NCBI RefSeq assembly: GCF_013401435.1
Contig: NZ_JACBGN010000038.1
Coordinates: 1 to 39,389, forward strand
Length of the DNA stretch: 39,389 bases
Direction of reading: 5' to 3'
Origin: Streptomyces sp. BR123
GTDB taxonomy: Bacteria > Actinomycetota > Actinomycetes > Streptomycetales > Streptomycetaceae
The position numbers and the translations under genes are program-made. The notes under the pieces were generated by a model. The model was not told the origin of the DNA. It did not search any database and worked only from the letters and a program-made list of their open reading frames with translations. The stretch's first letter is position 1, and the number at the start of each line of letters is the position of its first letter. Shown here piece by piece: positions 18,017 to 25,950 of the stretch.

Positions 18017-18451
18017 TCAGCCCTCGACGGTGACGCCCATCGAACGCGCGGTGCCAGAGATGATCTTCATGGCGGCGTCGACGTCGTTGGCGTTCAGGTC
18101 GGGCATCTTCAGCTCGGCGATCTCGCGGACCTGGGCGGCCGTCAGCTTGGCGACCTTGTCCTTGTGCGGGGTGCCGGAGCCCTTGTCCACGCCCGCAGCC
18201 TTGAGGATCAGCTTGGCGGCCGGCGGGGTCTTGGTGACGAAGGTGAAGGAGCGGTCCTCGTAGACCGTGATCTCCACCGGCACGACCATGCCGCGCTGCG
18301 ACTCGGTCGCGGCGTTGTAGGCCTTGCAGAACTCCATGATGTTGACGCCGTGCTGACCCAGCGCGGGGCCGACCGGCGGGGCCGGGTTGGCCGCACCGGC
18401 GTTGATCTGGAGCTTGATAAGCCCCGTGACCTTCTTCTTCTTGGGAGGCAT
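18017..18451 (-). CDS. rplK: 50S ribosomal protein L11
   Basis: L11 binds the GTPase-associated region of 23S rRNA and, with it, the site of thiostrepton; it is needed for the stringent response. The 144-aa product has the family start [15 protein letters not shown], the [22 protein letters not shown] motif, and the C-terminal RNA-binding domain with SARSMGV-like [12 protein letters not shown]. The ATG is preceded by GGAGAGAGCA. It lies downstream of a strong terminator after nusG, so it probably has its own promoter. Confidence 0.98.
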   Translation of the reverse strand: MPPKKKKVTGLIKLQINAGAANPAPPVGPALGQHGVNIMEFCKAYNAATESQRGMVVPVEITVYEDRSFTFVTKTPPAAKLILKAAGVDKGSGTPHKDKVAKLTAAQVREIAELKMPDLNANDVDAAMKIISGTARSMGVTVEG

Positions 18452-18522
18452 TGCTCTCTCCGGGTCCTAGTGAGAGTTTTCCGCCGCCGATCCGGGTCAT
18501 CCGGATGGAGGCATACCGCACC

Positions 18523-18552
18523 ACGATAGCGGGTATCGGTGCGGGGCTTGAA
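18523..18552 (-). promoter_or_regulatory. Possible rplK promoter
   Basis: TTCAAG (18547-18552) and TATCGT (18523-18528) on the minus strand lie 18 nt apart, between the nusG terminator and rplK. The -35 match is weak; the inference rests partly on the terminator just upstream, which makes a separate promoter necessary for strong rplK-rplA expression. Confidence 0.3.
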
Positions 18553-18558
18553 ACCGAG

Positions 18559-18594
18559 CAGGTCAGACCGCCCTTTGCAGGGGGGTCTGACCTG
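18559..18594 (-). terminator. Terminator after nusG
   Basis: CAGGTCAGACC (18559-18569) and GGTCTGACCTG (18584-18594) form a perfect 11-bp stem extended by CCC/GGG, starting 24 nt past the nusG stop. Confidence 0.85.
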
Positions 18595-18617
18595 GCCGGA
18601 AGCTGTGGCTCAGAAGA

Positions 18618-19493
18618 TCAGTTCTTCTGGATCTGGTCGAAGCTGAGCTCGACCGGGGTCTCGCGGCCGAAGATCTCGACGAGGCCCTTGACCTTCTTCG
18701 AGTCGGGGTTGATCTCGTTGATGGTCGCCTGCAGCGTCGCGAACGGGCCGTCGGTGACGGTGACCGAGTCGCCGACCTCGAAGTCCAGGACCTCGATGGT
18801 GCGCTTGACCGCGGGCGCCGGGAGGCCGGCCTCCTCGGCGGCCTGCTTGGCGGCCTTCTCCTGTGCCTCCGGGGCGAGCATCTTGACGATCTCGTCCAGG
18901 GTCAGCGGGTACGGGTCGTAGGCGTTGCCGACGAAGCCGGTGACGCCCGGGGTGTTGCGGACGACGCCCCAGGACTCGTTCGTCAGATCCATGCGGACGA
19001 GCACGTAGCCGGGCAGCTTGTTCTGCCGGACGTTCTTGCGCTCGCCGTTCTTGATCTGGACGATCTCTTCCTCGGGCACCTCGGCCTGGTAGATGAACTC
19101 CTCGACGTTGAGCGAGACGGCGCGCTGCTCCAGGTTGGCCTTCACGCGCTTCTCGTAGCCCGCGTAGGTGTGGATCACGTACCACTCGCCGGGCAGCGTG
19201 CGCAGCTCGTCGCGCAGGGCCTGGATCGGGTCGACGTCCTCCGCCTCGGCGGCCTCCTCGGCCTCCTCCGCGGGCTCGGTCTCGGCCGCGGCCTCGGCGG
19301 CCTCGTCCTCGTCGGCGTCGGCGTCGGCGTCGTCCTCGACGTGCAGCGCGGCCTCCTCGGCAGCGGCACCGGCCTCGGCGTCGGCGAGCTCCGCCTCGTC
19401 GGGGTCCACAGCGTCTGCCGCCTCGACGATGTCGAGCTCGTCCTCGACGGACTCGACGGAGTCGTGGCTCGCGTTCAGGTTCGGGTCAGACAC
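18618..19493 (-). CDS. nusG: Transcription elongation/termination factor NusG
   Basis: NusG binds RNA polymerase through its N-terminal NGN domain and contacts Rho or ribosomal S10 through its C-terminal KOW domain. The start is GTG 19493 ([20 protein letters not shown]), giving 291 aa, with AGGAAGAAG upstream. Residues 1 to about 105 are a highly acidic, Ala-rich low-complexity extension with a [10 protein letters not shown] stretch. The NGN domain begins at about [23 protein letters not shown], and the KOW domain at about [22 protein letters not shown]. Actinobacterial NusG commonly has such an extension. It is co-transcribed with secE, 84 nt upstream. Confidence 0.97.
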   Translation of the reverse strand: MSDPNLNASHDSVESVEDELDIVEAADAVDPDEAELADAEAGAAAEEAALHVEDDADADADEDEAAEAAAETEPAEEAEEAAEAEDVDPIQALRDELRTLPGEWYVIHTYAGYEKRVKANLEQRAVSLNVEEFIYQAEVPEEEIVQIKNGERKNVRQNKLPGYVLVRMDLTNESWGVVRNTPGVTGFVGNAYDPYPLTLDEIVKMLAPEAQEKAAKQAAEEAGLPAPAVKRTIEVLDFEVGDSVTVTDGPFATLQATINEINPDSKKVKGLVEIFGRETPVELSFDQIQKN

Positions 19494-19541
19494 GGTGGCT
19501 GCTTCTTCCTGGATACAAAAGGTGGTGGAACATGCGAAAAC

Positions 19542-19567
19542 GGGCGGCACCCATCAAGGCGCCGCCC
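19542..19567 (-). terminator. Attenuator-like hairpin between secE and nusG
   Basis: On the minus strand GGGCGGC and GCCGCCC (19561-19567 with 19542-19548) form a stem followed by GTTTTCG. It sits 10 nt after the secE stop codon and 48 nt before nusG, so it could allow partial termination. Confidence 0.5.
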
Positions 19568-19577
19568 TCCGCGAGGA

Positions 19578-19859
19578 TCAGCCGAAGACGAACTTGATGG
19601 CTTCCTGGAACCCATAGTCAATCACGGTCACCAGACCGATCATGATGACGACGAAGACAATCACCACGGTGGTGTACGTGGTGAGCTGGTTACGGGTCGG
19701 CCAGACGACCTTGCGGAGCTCCGCGACGATCTGGCGGTAGAACAGCGCGAGCCGTCCCAGAGGGCCCTTCTTGCCGCGCTTGCCGCCCTTGCGGGTCTTC
19801 TTCTCGGCGGTGCCGTCCTCGGCGTCAGGCTTGTCGATGGAGCCCAGGGCGTCCGTCAC
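19578..19859 (-). CDS. secE: Protein translocase subunit SecE
   Basis: SecE is the essential clamp of the SecYEG membrane channel. The GTG at 19859 (TDALGSIDKPDAEDG) gives 93 aa, with AGGTGAGAG upstream. The sequence shows a basic cytoplasmic stretch (KKTRKGGKRGKKG), the conserved amphipathic segment FYRQIVAELRKVVWPTRNQL and one C-terminal membrane helix (about residues 62-85). It lies 105 nt after tRNA-Trp and before nusG, the conserved trpT-secE-nusG order of actinobacteria. Confidence 0.97.
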   Translation of the reverse strand: MTDALGSIDKPDAEDGTAEKKTRKGGKRGKKGPLGRLALFYRQIVAELRKVVWPTRNQLTTYTTVVIVFVVIMIGLVTVIDYGFQEAIKFVFG

Positions 19860-19964
19860 GTCTCTCACCTGAATCCGGGTCGGGGCCGTGGCCGCGCCCG
19901 GTTGCGCCGCACGGCGTTGCATCTAAGTACGTACCTGCGCACACATCCGAGGAGGAGTGTGGAG

Positions 19965-20037
19965 CAGGGCCGGAGGGACTCGAACCCCCAACCGCTGGTT
20001 TTGGAGACCAGTGCTCTACCAATTGAGCTACGACCCT
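19965..20037 (-). tRNA. trpT: tRNA-Trp (CCA)
   Basis: The minus strand folds into a full cloverleaf: acceptor AGGGTCG with CGGCCCT, D-arm GCTC...GAGC, anticodon loop CTCCAAA (CCA at 20002-20004), and T-arm GGGGG-TTCGAGT-CCCTC. The discriminator base is G and no CCA tail is encoded. It heads the secE-nusG transcript. Confidence 0.97.
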
Positions 20038-20048
20038 TTGCGTTCCCC

Positions 20049-20054
20049 AACCTA
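20049..20054 (-). promoter_or_regulatory. Possible -10 box for trpT-secE-nusG
   Basis: TAGGTT on the minus strand lies 12 nt before the tRNA 5' end, the expected distance. No good -35 is found at 16-19 nt, so the call is weak. Confidence 0.3.
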
Positions 20055-20228
20055 CCGCATGCAGGCGAATGCACGGAGTGCTCACGCTCTGTGTGGTCGG
20101 CGAGGTCCAACGACAGGTGAGTGTACGTGTTCCACGCCCTGACGTCGAACAGAGCGCAGATCCGGGTGGTCCGTCCGATGTCCGGAACGGTGTGCGGGGC
20201 CTCCGGGGCTTCTGGGACGATTGGCCGC

Positions 20229-21455
20229 ATGACCTCTGCTACGCCTTCCTCCGAGCGCCGGGTGTCCGCCCGTATCGGCGCCATCTCCGAGTCCGCCACC
20301 CTCGCCGTCGATGCCAAGGCCAAGGCCCTCAAGGCCGCCGGGCGCCCGGTCATCGGCTTCGGCGCGGGTGAGCCCGATTTCCCGACCCCCGGCTACATCG
20401 TCGAGGCCGCGGTCGAGGCCTGCCGCGACCCGAAGTTCCACCGGTACACGCCGGCGGGCGGCCTGCCCGAGCTGAAGAAGGCCATCGCCGAGAAGACGCT
20501 GCGCGACTCCGGTTACGAGGTCGACGCGTCGCAGGTGCTGGTGACCAACGGCGGCAAGCAGGCGATCTACAACGCCTTCGCCGCGATCCTGGACCCGGGT
20601 GACGAGGTCATCGTCCCGGCTCCGTACTGGACCACCTACCCGGAGTCGATCCGGCTGGCCGGCGGTGTCCCGGTCGAGGTCGTCGCCGACGAGACCACCG
20701 GCTACCGGGTCTCCGTCGAGCAGCTGGAGGCCGCGCGCACCGAGCGCACCAAGGTCGTCCTGTTCGTGTCCCCCTCGAACCCGACCGGCGCGGTCTACAG
20801 CGAGGCGGACGCGAAGGCGATCGGCGAGTGGGCCGCCGAGCACGGCCTGTGGGTGCTGACCGACGAGATCTACGAGCACCTGGTGTACGGCGAGGCGAAG
20901 TTCACCTCGCTGCCGGTGCTGGTGCCGGCCCTGCGCGACAAGTGCATCGTCGTCAACGGCGTCGCCAAGACGTACGCCATGACCGGCTGGCGCGTGGGCT
21001 GGGTCATCGGCCCGCAGGACGTCATCAAGGCCGCGACCAACCTGCAGTCGCACGCCACCTCGAACGTCTCGAACGTGGCCCAGGTCGCCGCGATCGCCGC
21101 CGTCTCCGGCAACCTGGACGCCGTGGCCGAGATGCGCAAGGCCTTCGACCGCCGCCGCCGGACCATGGTGAAGATGCTCAACGAGATCGACGGCGTCTTC
21201 TGCCCGACGCCCGAGGGCGCCTTCTACGCGTACCCGTCGGTCAAGGAGCTGCTCGGCAAGGAGATCCGCGGCAAGCGCCCGCAGACCTCCGCGGAACTCG
21301 CCTCGCTGATCCTCGACGAGGCCGAGGTCGCCGTCGTCCCGGGCGAGGCCTTCGGAACCCCCGGCTACCTGCGTCTTTCGTACGCCCTGGGTGACGAGGA
21401 CCTGGTCGAGGGCGTGTCGCGGATCCAGAAGCTGCTGGCCGAGGCGAAGGCCTGA
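20229..21455 (+). CDS. aspC: Aspartate aminotransferase (class I, PLP)
   Basis: The enzyme transfers amino groups between aspartate and 2-oxoglutarate using pyridoxal phosphate. The ATG at 20229 ([31 protein letters not shown]) gives 408 aa, the usual size of the Streptomyces enzyme; the longer frame lacks any start signal. The PLP lysine is Lys247 in [17 protein letters not shown]. Also present are [29 protein letters not shown], the DEIYEHL motif (PLP aspartate), and the C-terminal YLRLSYALG carboxylate-binding arginine. It is divergent from tRNA-Trp and followed by its own terminator. Substrate breadth (for example prephenate) cannot be decided here. Confidence 0.93.
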   Translation: MTSATPSSERRVSARIGAISESATLAVDAKAKALKAAGRPVIGFGAGEPDFPTPGYIVEAAVEACRDPKFHRYTPAGGLPELKKAIAEKTLRDSGYEVDASQVLVTNGGKQAIYNAFAAILDPGDEVIVPAPYWTTYPESIRLAGGVPVEVVADETTGYRVSVEQLEAARTERTKVVLFVSPSNPTGAVYSEADAKAIGEWAAEHGLWVLTDEIYEHLVYGEAKFTSLPVLVPALRDKCIVVNGVAKTYAMTGWRVGWVIGPQDVIKAATNLQSHATSNVSNVAQVAAIAAVSGNLDAVAEMRKAFDRRRRTMVKMLNEIDGVFCPTPEGAFYAYPSVKELLGKEIRGKRPQTSAELASLILDEAEVAVVPGEAFGTPGYLRLSYALGDEDLVEGVSRIQKLLAEAKA

Positions 21456-21484
21456 GGCTGGGCCTGAACCGGTCGGCCGACCGG

Positions 21485-21520
21485 AGCGGCGCCGTCCCCT
21501 GCGGGGCGGCGCCGCTTTTT
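21485..21520 (+). terminator. Terminator after the aminotransferase gene
   Basis: AGCGGCGCC (21485-21493) and GGCGCCGCT (21508-21516), with an inner CCCC/GGGG pair, form a stem followed directly by a run of Ts. Confidence 0.92.
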
Positions 21521-21640
21521 GCCTTCCGCGGGTCCGGGGGCCGCGTAACGGGGGCTTCGAGGACACGTTTTTGCGTTCGGGCAAGGTCCCGTTCAGGGAA
21601 TCCGGTTCCGAACGGGTGACGGGTACGGCAGGATCGGCTG

Positions 21641-22660
21641 ATGGAGCACGTACGCGATCTGACGCTTCTGCCGAAAGCCCATCTGCACCTGCATTTCACC
21701 GGGTCCATGCGGCCGTCGACCCTGCTGGAGCTCGCCGACAAGTACGGCGTGCGCCTGCCCGAGGCGCTGACCGGCGGCGAGCCGCCGAAGCTCCGCGCCA
21801 CCGACGAGCGCGGCTGGTTCCGATTCCAGCGGCTGTACGACACCGCCCGCTCGTGCCTGCGGCAACCCGAGGACATCCAGCGCCTGGTCCGCGAGGCCGC
21901 GGAGGAGGACGTCCGCGACGGCTGCGGCTGGCTGGAGATCCAGGTCGACCCCACCTCGTACGCCCCGCACCTGGGCGGTCTGATCCCGGCGGTCGAGGTC
22001 ATCCTGGACGCGGTCGAGTCGGCGTCCCGCCACACCGGGCTCGGCATCCGCGTGCTGATCGCGGCCAACCGCATGAAGCACCCGCTCGACGCCCGCACGC
22101 TCGCCCGCCTGGCCGTCCGCTACGCCGACCGGGGCATCGTCGGCTTCGGACTGTCGAACGACGAGCGCCGCGGCATGGCCCGGGACTTCGACCGGGCCTT
22201 CGCCATCGCCCGGGAGGGGGGCCTGCTGGCTGCCCCGCACGGCGGGGAGCTCACCGGCCCGTCCTCGGTCCGGGACTGCCTGGACGATCTGCACGCGGCG
22301 CGGATCGGGCACGGGGTGCGGGCCGCCGAGGACCCGAGGCTGCTGCGGCGGCTCGCCGAGGCGGGGGTCACCTGCGAGGTGTGTCCTGCGTCGAACGTGG
22401 CGCTCGGGGTGTACGAGCGGCCGGAGGACGTGCCGCTGCGCACGCTGTTCGAGGCGGGGGTGCCGATGGCGCTGGGCGCGGACGACCCGCTGCTGTTCGG
22501 TTCGCGGCTGGCGGCGCAGTACGGGATCGCCCGCCGGCACCACGGGTTCACGGACGCGGAGCTCGCGGAGCTGGCCCGCCAGTCGGTGCGGGGGTCGGCC
22601 GCGCCGGACGACGTGCAGGACAAGCTGCTGACCGGGATCGACCACTGGCTGGCCGGATAG
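21641..22660 (+). CDS. Adenosine-deaminase-like metal-dependent hydrolase
   Basis: The 339-aa product belongs to the adenosine/AMP deaminase family, TIM-barrel zinc enzymes that hydrolyse an amino group from purines. Metal and catalytic residues are present: His16 and His18 (HLHLH), the HGGE pair, the IGHG histidine, CPASN and the ADDP aspartates. The usual HLDGS segment reads HFTGS, so the aspartate that contacts the ribose 5'-hydroxyl in classical enzymes is missing (Thr20). The substrate may therefore be a modified adenosine or adenine rather than adenosine. It starts at ATG 21641 with a weak GGATCG site and lies 185 nt after the aminotransferase gene, beyond a terminator. Confidence 0.85.
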   Translation: MEHVRDLTLLPKAHLHLHFTGSMRPSTLLELADKYGVRLPEALTGGEPPKLRATDERGWFRFQRLYDTARSCLRQPEDIQRLVREAAEEDVRDGCGWLEIQVDPTSYAPHLGGLIPAVEVILDAVESASRHTGLGIRVLIAANRMKHPLDARTLARLAVRYADRGIVGFGLSNDERRGMARDFDRAFAIAREGGLLAAPHGGELTGPSSVRDCLDDLHAARIGHGVRAAEDPRLLRRLAEAGVTCEVCPASNVALGVYERPEDVPLRTLFEAGVPMALGADDPLLFGSRLAAQYGIARRHHGFTDAELAELARQSVRGSAAPDDVQDKLLTGIDHWLAG

Positions 22661-22683
22661 CCGACCGGTCCCCGGCCGGTCGG
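22661..22683. terminator. Possible terminator between convergent genes
   Basis: CCGACCGG (22661-22668) and CCGGTCGG (22676-22683) form an 8-bp stem directly after the deaminase-like stop codon. Several more GGCCGGTC copies follow up to 22716. Confidence 0.55.
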
Positions 22684-22714
22684 CCCGGCCGGTCCGCGCG
22701 GTCGGCCCGGCCGG

Positions 22715-23131
22715 TCAGCGGGTGAGCCGCAGGTCGCCCTGCCAGCAGTCGGCCCGGACCCTGCCGCCGTCGCCGAAGCCGATCTCCAGCTGGGTGCGGC
22801 CGGTCTCGGGCACCGCGAACTCGGACACCCGCGCCACGGTGTCGCCGAGGTGGCGCAGGAAGGGGTGGTCGCCGAGGTCCTCGCCGACCTCTATGCGGCC
22901 CCACTCCCCCATGTCGTGGGACGCGTGGGGGGCGGCGGACTCGACGATCAGGCAGCCGTCGGACCCGGTGCTGATCCTGGTGGAATCGCCCTCGCTGTCG
23001 ATGAGCCAGACGTCCAGGGGCGCCTCGGAGCGTTCGCCCTCGCAGACGTGCCAGGACGCGACGATGCGGCTGATCGTGCGTCCCACCAGGCGGGTGGGGT
23101 CCGTTCCGGCCCCGTGCCGTGGACAGAGCAT
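22715..23131 (-). CDS. Hypothetical protein
   Basis: I do not recognise this 138-aa product. It is a soluble, mostly beta-strand-like, acidic protein with two Trp-containing segments (ASWHVCEGE, MGEWGRIEVG) and no signal peptide or membrane segment. The ATG at 23131 has GGAG 11 nt upstream, and the gene begins 15 nt after the murB stop on the same strand, so it is probably co-transcribed with murB. Third-position GC bias supports real coding. No function is inferred from the neighbour. Confidence 0.7.
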   Translation of the reverse strand: MLCPRHGAGTDPTRLVGRTISRIVASWHVCEGERSEAPLDVWLIDSEGDSTRISTGSDGCLIVESAAPHASHDMGEWGRIEVGEDLGDHPFLRHLGDTVARVSEFAVPETGRTQLEIGFGDGGRVRADCWQGDLRLTR

Positions 23132-23146
23132 GGCGGCCGGGGCTCC

Positions 23147-24202
23147 TCAGATGCTGACGCCGACCGTCACCGGCTCGTTGACCAGGGTGACGCCGAAGGC
23201 CGCGTGGACGCCCGCCACGACCTCGCGGGCCAGGGTGAGCAGGTCCTCGGTGGTGGCCTCGCCGCGGTTGGTGAGGGCGAGGGTGTGCTTGGTGGAGATC
23301 CGGGCGGGGCCGGTGCCGTAGCCCTTGGTGAAGCCGGCCTTGTCGATGAGCCAGGCGGCGCTGGTCTTCGTACGGCCCTCGCCGGCCGGGTAGGCGGGCG
23401 GTGTGGTGTCGGGGCCGAGGCGCTCCTGGGCGCGGGCGAGGAAGGCGGCGTACGCCTCGTCGGTCAGGATCGGGTTGTGGAAGAAGGAGCCGGCGGACCA
23501 GGTGTCGTGGTCGGCGGGGTCGAGGACCATGCCCTTGCCGGCGCGCAGGCGCAGCACGGTCTCGCGGGCGGCGGCGGCCGGGACGCGGTCGCCGGCCCCG
23601 ACGCCGAGGGCGCGGGCGGTCTCCGGGTACTTGATCGGCGCGGAGAGGCCGCCGGCGTCCTCCAGGGCGAAGCGGACGCGCAGGACGACGTACCGCTCGG
23701 GCTGGTGCTTGAAGAGGCTGTCGCGGTACGAGAAGGCGCACTCGGCGGCGGTCAGGGTGACGGTCTCGCGGAGGGTGCGGTCGTAGGCGACGACCTCGGT
23801 GATGGTGTCGCAGACCTCCTGGCCGTACGCGCCGACGTTCTGGATCGGGGTCGCGCCGGCGGAGCCGGGGATTCCGGCGAGGCATTCGATGCCGGCGAGG
23901 CCCGCCTCGACGGTGCGGGCGACGGCGTCGGACCAGTTCTCGCCGGCGGCGAGTTCCAGGGTGGTGCCGTCGAGGTGGAAGCCGGTGGTGGCGATGCGCA
24001 GGGCGGTGCCGTCGAAGCCGCGGTCGCCGATGACCAGGTTGCTGCCGCCGCCGATGACGAGGAGCGGGGTGCCGCTCTCGTCCGCGGCGCGGACGGCCTC
24101 GACCACCTCGGCGTCGGTGGTCGCGGTGACCAGCCGGGTGGCGGGCCCGCCGAGGCGGAACGTGGTCAGCGGGGCGAGGGGGGCGTCGTGGAGTTCCTGC
24201 AC
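23147..24202 (-). CDS. murB: UDP-N-acetylenolpyruvoylglucosamine reductase
   Basis: MurB reduces UDP-GlcNAc-enolpyruvate to UDP-MurNAc with NADPH and FAD, the second committed step of peptidoglycan precursor synthesis. The 351-aa product begins with the FAD-binding TTFRLGGPATRL segment and includes VIGGGSNLVIGDRGFDG, GIPGSAGATPIQNVGAYGQE, FSYRDS, the catalytic-serine motif SFFHNPIL, and the C-terminal glutamate in NEPVTVG. The start is GTG 24202. There is no ribosome-binding site; TACTCT ends about 8 nt before the GTG and could be a -10 box, so a leaderless transcript is possible. Confidence 0.95.
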   Translation of the reverse strand: MQELHDAPLAPLTTFRLGGPATRLVTATTDAEVVEAVRAADESGTPLLVIGGGSNLVIGDRGFDGTALRIATTGFHLDGTTLELAAGENWSDAVARTVEAGLAGIECLAGIPGSAGATPIQNVGAYGQEVCDTITEVVAYDRTLRETVTLTAAECAFSYRDSLFKHQPERYVVLRVRFALEDAGGLSAPIKYPETARALGVGAGDRVPAAAARETVLRLRAGKGMVLDPADHDTWSAGSFFHNPILTDEAYAAFLARAQERLGPDTTPPAYPAGEGRTKTSAAWLIDKAGFTKGYGTGPARISTKHTLALTNRGEATTEDLLTLAREVVAGVHAAFGVTLVNEPVTVGVSI

Positions 24203-24267
24203 GTGGACAAGAGTACGGTCCGCGGCCGCGGGTTCCCGGCGGGGCCACGGACCGTACGTCCCGGCGG

Positions 24268-24666
24268 TCAGTACCGGGCCTGCTCGGCGGCGAGCCGGCG
24301 CTCGGCCTCCTCCCAGCCGATGGGCAGCTCGGAGGCCGGGGCGGTCCAGAAGGTGAAGGCCGAATCCTTCATGAACGCGGCGGCGGCGCGGGCGTTGGAG
24401 CGGTGCGGCTCGCTGCGGGCGAACCGGTGGAGGGCGTCGCGGTTCTCCCAGGCCGAGAGGGTGAGGAACGTCCGGGCTCCGATCCGGGCCCGGAGGGCGG
24501 CGCCGTGGGCGCCGGGGGCCTTGCGGATCTGCAGCACGATCCCGGGCGACCTGAGGGCGAAGCGGAGGGCCCCGAGCAGGGTCTTCGTCTCGAAGCGGGA
24601 GGCCATGACGTAGACCTCGGCGTCGGGGGCGGGAGCGGTGGGGGTGGTCCAGGGCATGTCGGGCAC
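24268..24666 (-). CDS. Small dimeric alpha/beta-barrel-like protein
   Basis: The 132-aa product resembles the DUF3291/spheroidene-monooxygenase-like group of dimeric ferredoxin-fold proteins. Features are the TLSAWENRDALHRFARSEPH helix-strand segment and the C-terminal FTFWTAPASELPIGWEEAERRL. Some relatives bind haem or act as monooxygenases, but no cofactor site is certain here. The GTG at 24666 is chosen because AGGAG lies about 9 nt upstream; an ATG three codons later is an alternative. It is the next gene downstream of the TetR regulator, and a sequence matching half of the TetR operator lies 60 nt before it, so it is the likely regulatory target. Confidence 0.7.
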   Translation of the reverse strand: MPDMPWTTPTAPAPDAEVYVMASRFETKTLLGALRFALRSPGIVLQIRKAPGAHGAALRARIGARTFLTLSAWENRDALHRFARSEPHRSNARAAAAFMKDSAFTFWTAPASELPIGWEEAERRLAAEQARY

Positions 24667-24725
24667 GGCTGAGCTCCTTCGTACGGGTCGTGCACGGACA
24701 GGAGTGGAGTGGAGCGGGCTGTACG

Positions 24726-24749
24726 AGCTAGTGATTGATGACTAACTTC
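24726..24749. promoter_or_regulatory. Second TetR-type operator-like site
   Basis: The 24 bp GAGCTAGTG, ATTGAT, GACTAACTT has the same 9-6-9 architecture as the site in the tetR promoter. Its AACTT-side half is nearly identical (8 of 9), while the other half is degenerate. It lies in the gap between tetR and the downstream gene. Confidence 0.55.
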
Positions 24750-24807
24750 TGCGCGCAAAGCGGAGGCCCGGTGTGGGGCGAGCGCACAGGACCCGGCGGG
24801 CCGGACC

Positions 24808-25413
24808 TCACGCGCCCTCGCCGGCTCCGGTTTCGCCTTCGGCCCGGGCCTCGGCTTCGGCTTTGACTTTGCCTTCGGGGTCCAGCCCCGCCCAGACCCG
24901 GTGTTCCGGCGGGAACCCCATGGCGGCCAGGGCGTTGATGAGCATCCCGTACGCCATGAAGCCGGTGGTCTCGGTGACGTCCCCGCCGAGCGGCAGGTGG
25001 ACGGCGTCCCAGAGTCGGAGCCAGCCGGCCCGGACCAGTTCGCCGAACTCCCGGTCCCCGTCCCGCTCGGCGGCGGCCACGGCGACGTACATCTGCATCT
25101 GGAGCTGGAGTTTGTCGGGGTCCTCGGCGATCAGCCGGGTGTAGGCCCCGGCCATGGCGGCCAGCGCCTCGGCACCGTGGAGCCCCTCGGCGGCCCGGTC
25201 GAAGACCCGGCGGGTGTCCTCCAGGCAGCGGGTGGCCGCGGCGACGAAGATCGCCTGCTTGTTGGGGAAGAGCCGGAAGAGGTACGGCTGAGAGACACCG
25301 ACGCGCTTGGCGATCGCCTCGGTGGAGGTGCCGTGGTATCCGCCGCGGGCGAATTCGTGCATCGCCGCGCGAATGACGCTCTCGCGCCGTTCCTCTGCGC
25401 TCATCCTCACCAT
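24808..25413 (-). CDS. TetR-family transcriptional regulator
   Basis: The 201-aa product has the N-terminal TetR DNA-binding domain: RESVIRAAMHEFARGGYHGTSTEAIAKRVGVSQPYLFRLFPNKQAIF, with recognition helix SQPYLFRLF. The all-helical C-terminal part would bind a ligand and dimerise. It ends in a charged EAEARAEGETG tail. Several starts are possible (TTG 25434, ATG 25413, ATG 25404). I choose ATG 25413 because the promoter predicts transcription starting at that A, giving a leaderless mRNA. The operator covers the promoter, so the protein probably represses itself. The ligand is unknown. Confidence 0.88.
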   Translation of the reverse strand: MVRMSAEERRESVIRAAMHEFARGGYHGTSTEAIAKRVGVSQPYLFRLFPNKQAIFVAAATRCLEDTRRVFDRAAEGLHGAEALAAMAGAYTRLIAEDPDKLQLQMQMYVAVAAAERDGDREFGELVRAGWLRLWDAVHLPLGGDVTETTGFMAYGMLINALAAMGFPPEHRVWAGLDPEGKVKAEAEARAEGETGAGEGA

Positions 25414-25420
25414 GGAGACA

Positions 25421-25444
25421 AAGTTAGTGTCCAATCACTTACTT
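25421..25444. promoter_or_regulatory. Near-perfect TetR operator in the tetR promoter
   Basis: AAGTTAGTG (25421-25429), a TCCAAT spacer and CACTTACTT (25436-25444) form a 9-6-9 palindrome with 8 of 9 arm positions matching. It covers the -10 box and the whole spacer of the tetR promoter. Confidence 0.75.
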
Positions 25445-25449
25445 TGCAA
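25421..25449 (-). promoter_or_regulatory. tetR promoter, leaderless
   Basis: TTGCAA (25444-25449) and TAACTT (25421-25426) on the minus strand are 17 nt apart. The predicted start site coincides with the ATG at 25413. Confidence 0.65.
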
Positions 25450-25520
25450 GGGGTGGGAAAGGGGCGCCCACGACGGTGCTGCGGACGCCCCTGTTGCCCC
25501 GACTGCGCCGACCGGCTGCC

Positions 25521-25949
25521 TCAGGCCAGCCGGACCACGGCCCGCGACATGCCCAGCACCTTCTGGCCGGCGCTCATCGCGGTCAGGTCCACCCGGACCT
25601 TGTTGTCGTCGAGCTTGGCGGCGACCTTGCCGCTGACCTCGATCAGGGCGCCGGTGTCGTCGTTCGGGACCACGACCGGCTTGGTGAAGCGGACGCCGTA
25701 CTCGACGACCGCACCCGGGTCGCCGGTCCAGTCGGTGACGACGCGGATGGCCTCGGCCATGGTGAACATGCCGTGGGCGATCACGTCCGGGAGGCCGACC
25801 TCCTTGGCGAACTTCTCGTTCCAGTGGATCGGGTTGAAGTCCCCGGAGGCGCCGGCGTACCGGACGAGCGTGGCGCGGGTCACGGGGAAGGACGCCGCCG
25901 GGAGTGCGGTGCCGACCTCGACCTCGTCGTACTTGATCTTCGCGGTCAT
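25521..25949 (-). CDS. MaoC-like (3R)-hydroxyacyl-ACP dehydratase, catalytic subunit (HadB-like)
   Basis: The 142-aa product is a single hot-dog-fold hydratase/dehydratase. It carries the complete hydratase-2 motif YAGASGDFNPIHWNEKFA, with catalytic Asp37 and His42. By analogy with mycobacterial HadB, it would dehydrate 3-hydroxyacyl-ACP as a heterodimer with the neighbouring HadA-like protein. Its ATG is 1 nt after the hadA stop codon and its GAGGAGG site lies inside hadA, so the two subunits are translationally coupled. The preceding rpmG gene matches the mycobacterial rpmG-hadA-hadB order. Confidence 0.88.
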   Translation of the reverse strand: MTAKIKYDEVEVGTALPAASFPVTRATLVRYAGASGDFNPIHWNEKFAKEVGLPDVIAHGMFTMAEAIRVVTDWTGDPGAVVEYGVRFTKPVVVPNDDTGALIEVSGKVAAKLDDNKVRVDLTAMSAGQKVLGMSRAVVRLA

Positions 25950-25950
25950 C

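Noticed and set aside
19957..20142. Short frame across tRNA-Trp
   Set aside because: It translates a tRNA gene; the cloverleaf is complete, so the frame is spurious.
20069..20228. In-frame upstream extension of the aminotransferase
   Set aside because: Starts further upstream lack ribosome-binding sites and family-like sequence; the family start is at 20229.
22722..23321. Plus-strand frame opposite the hypothetical gene and murB
   Set aside because: The minus-strand genes have start signals and, for murB, clear motifs; this frame has neither.
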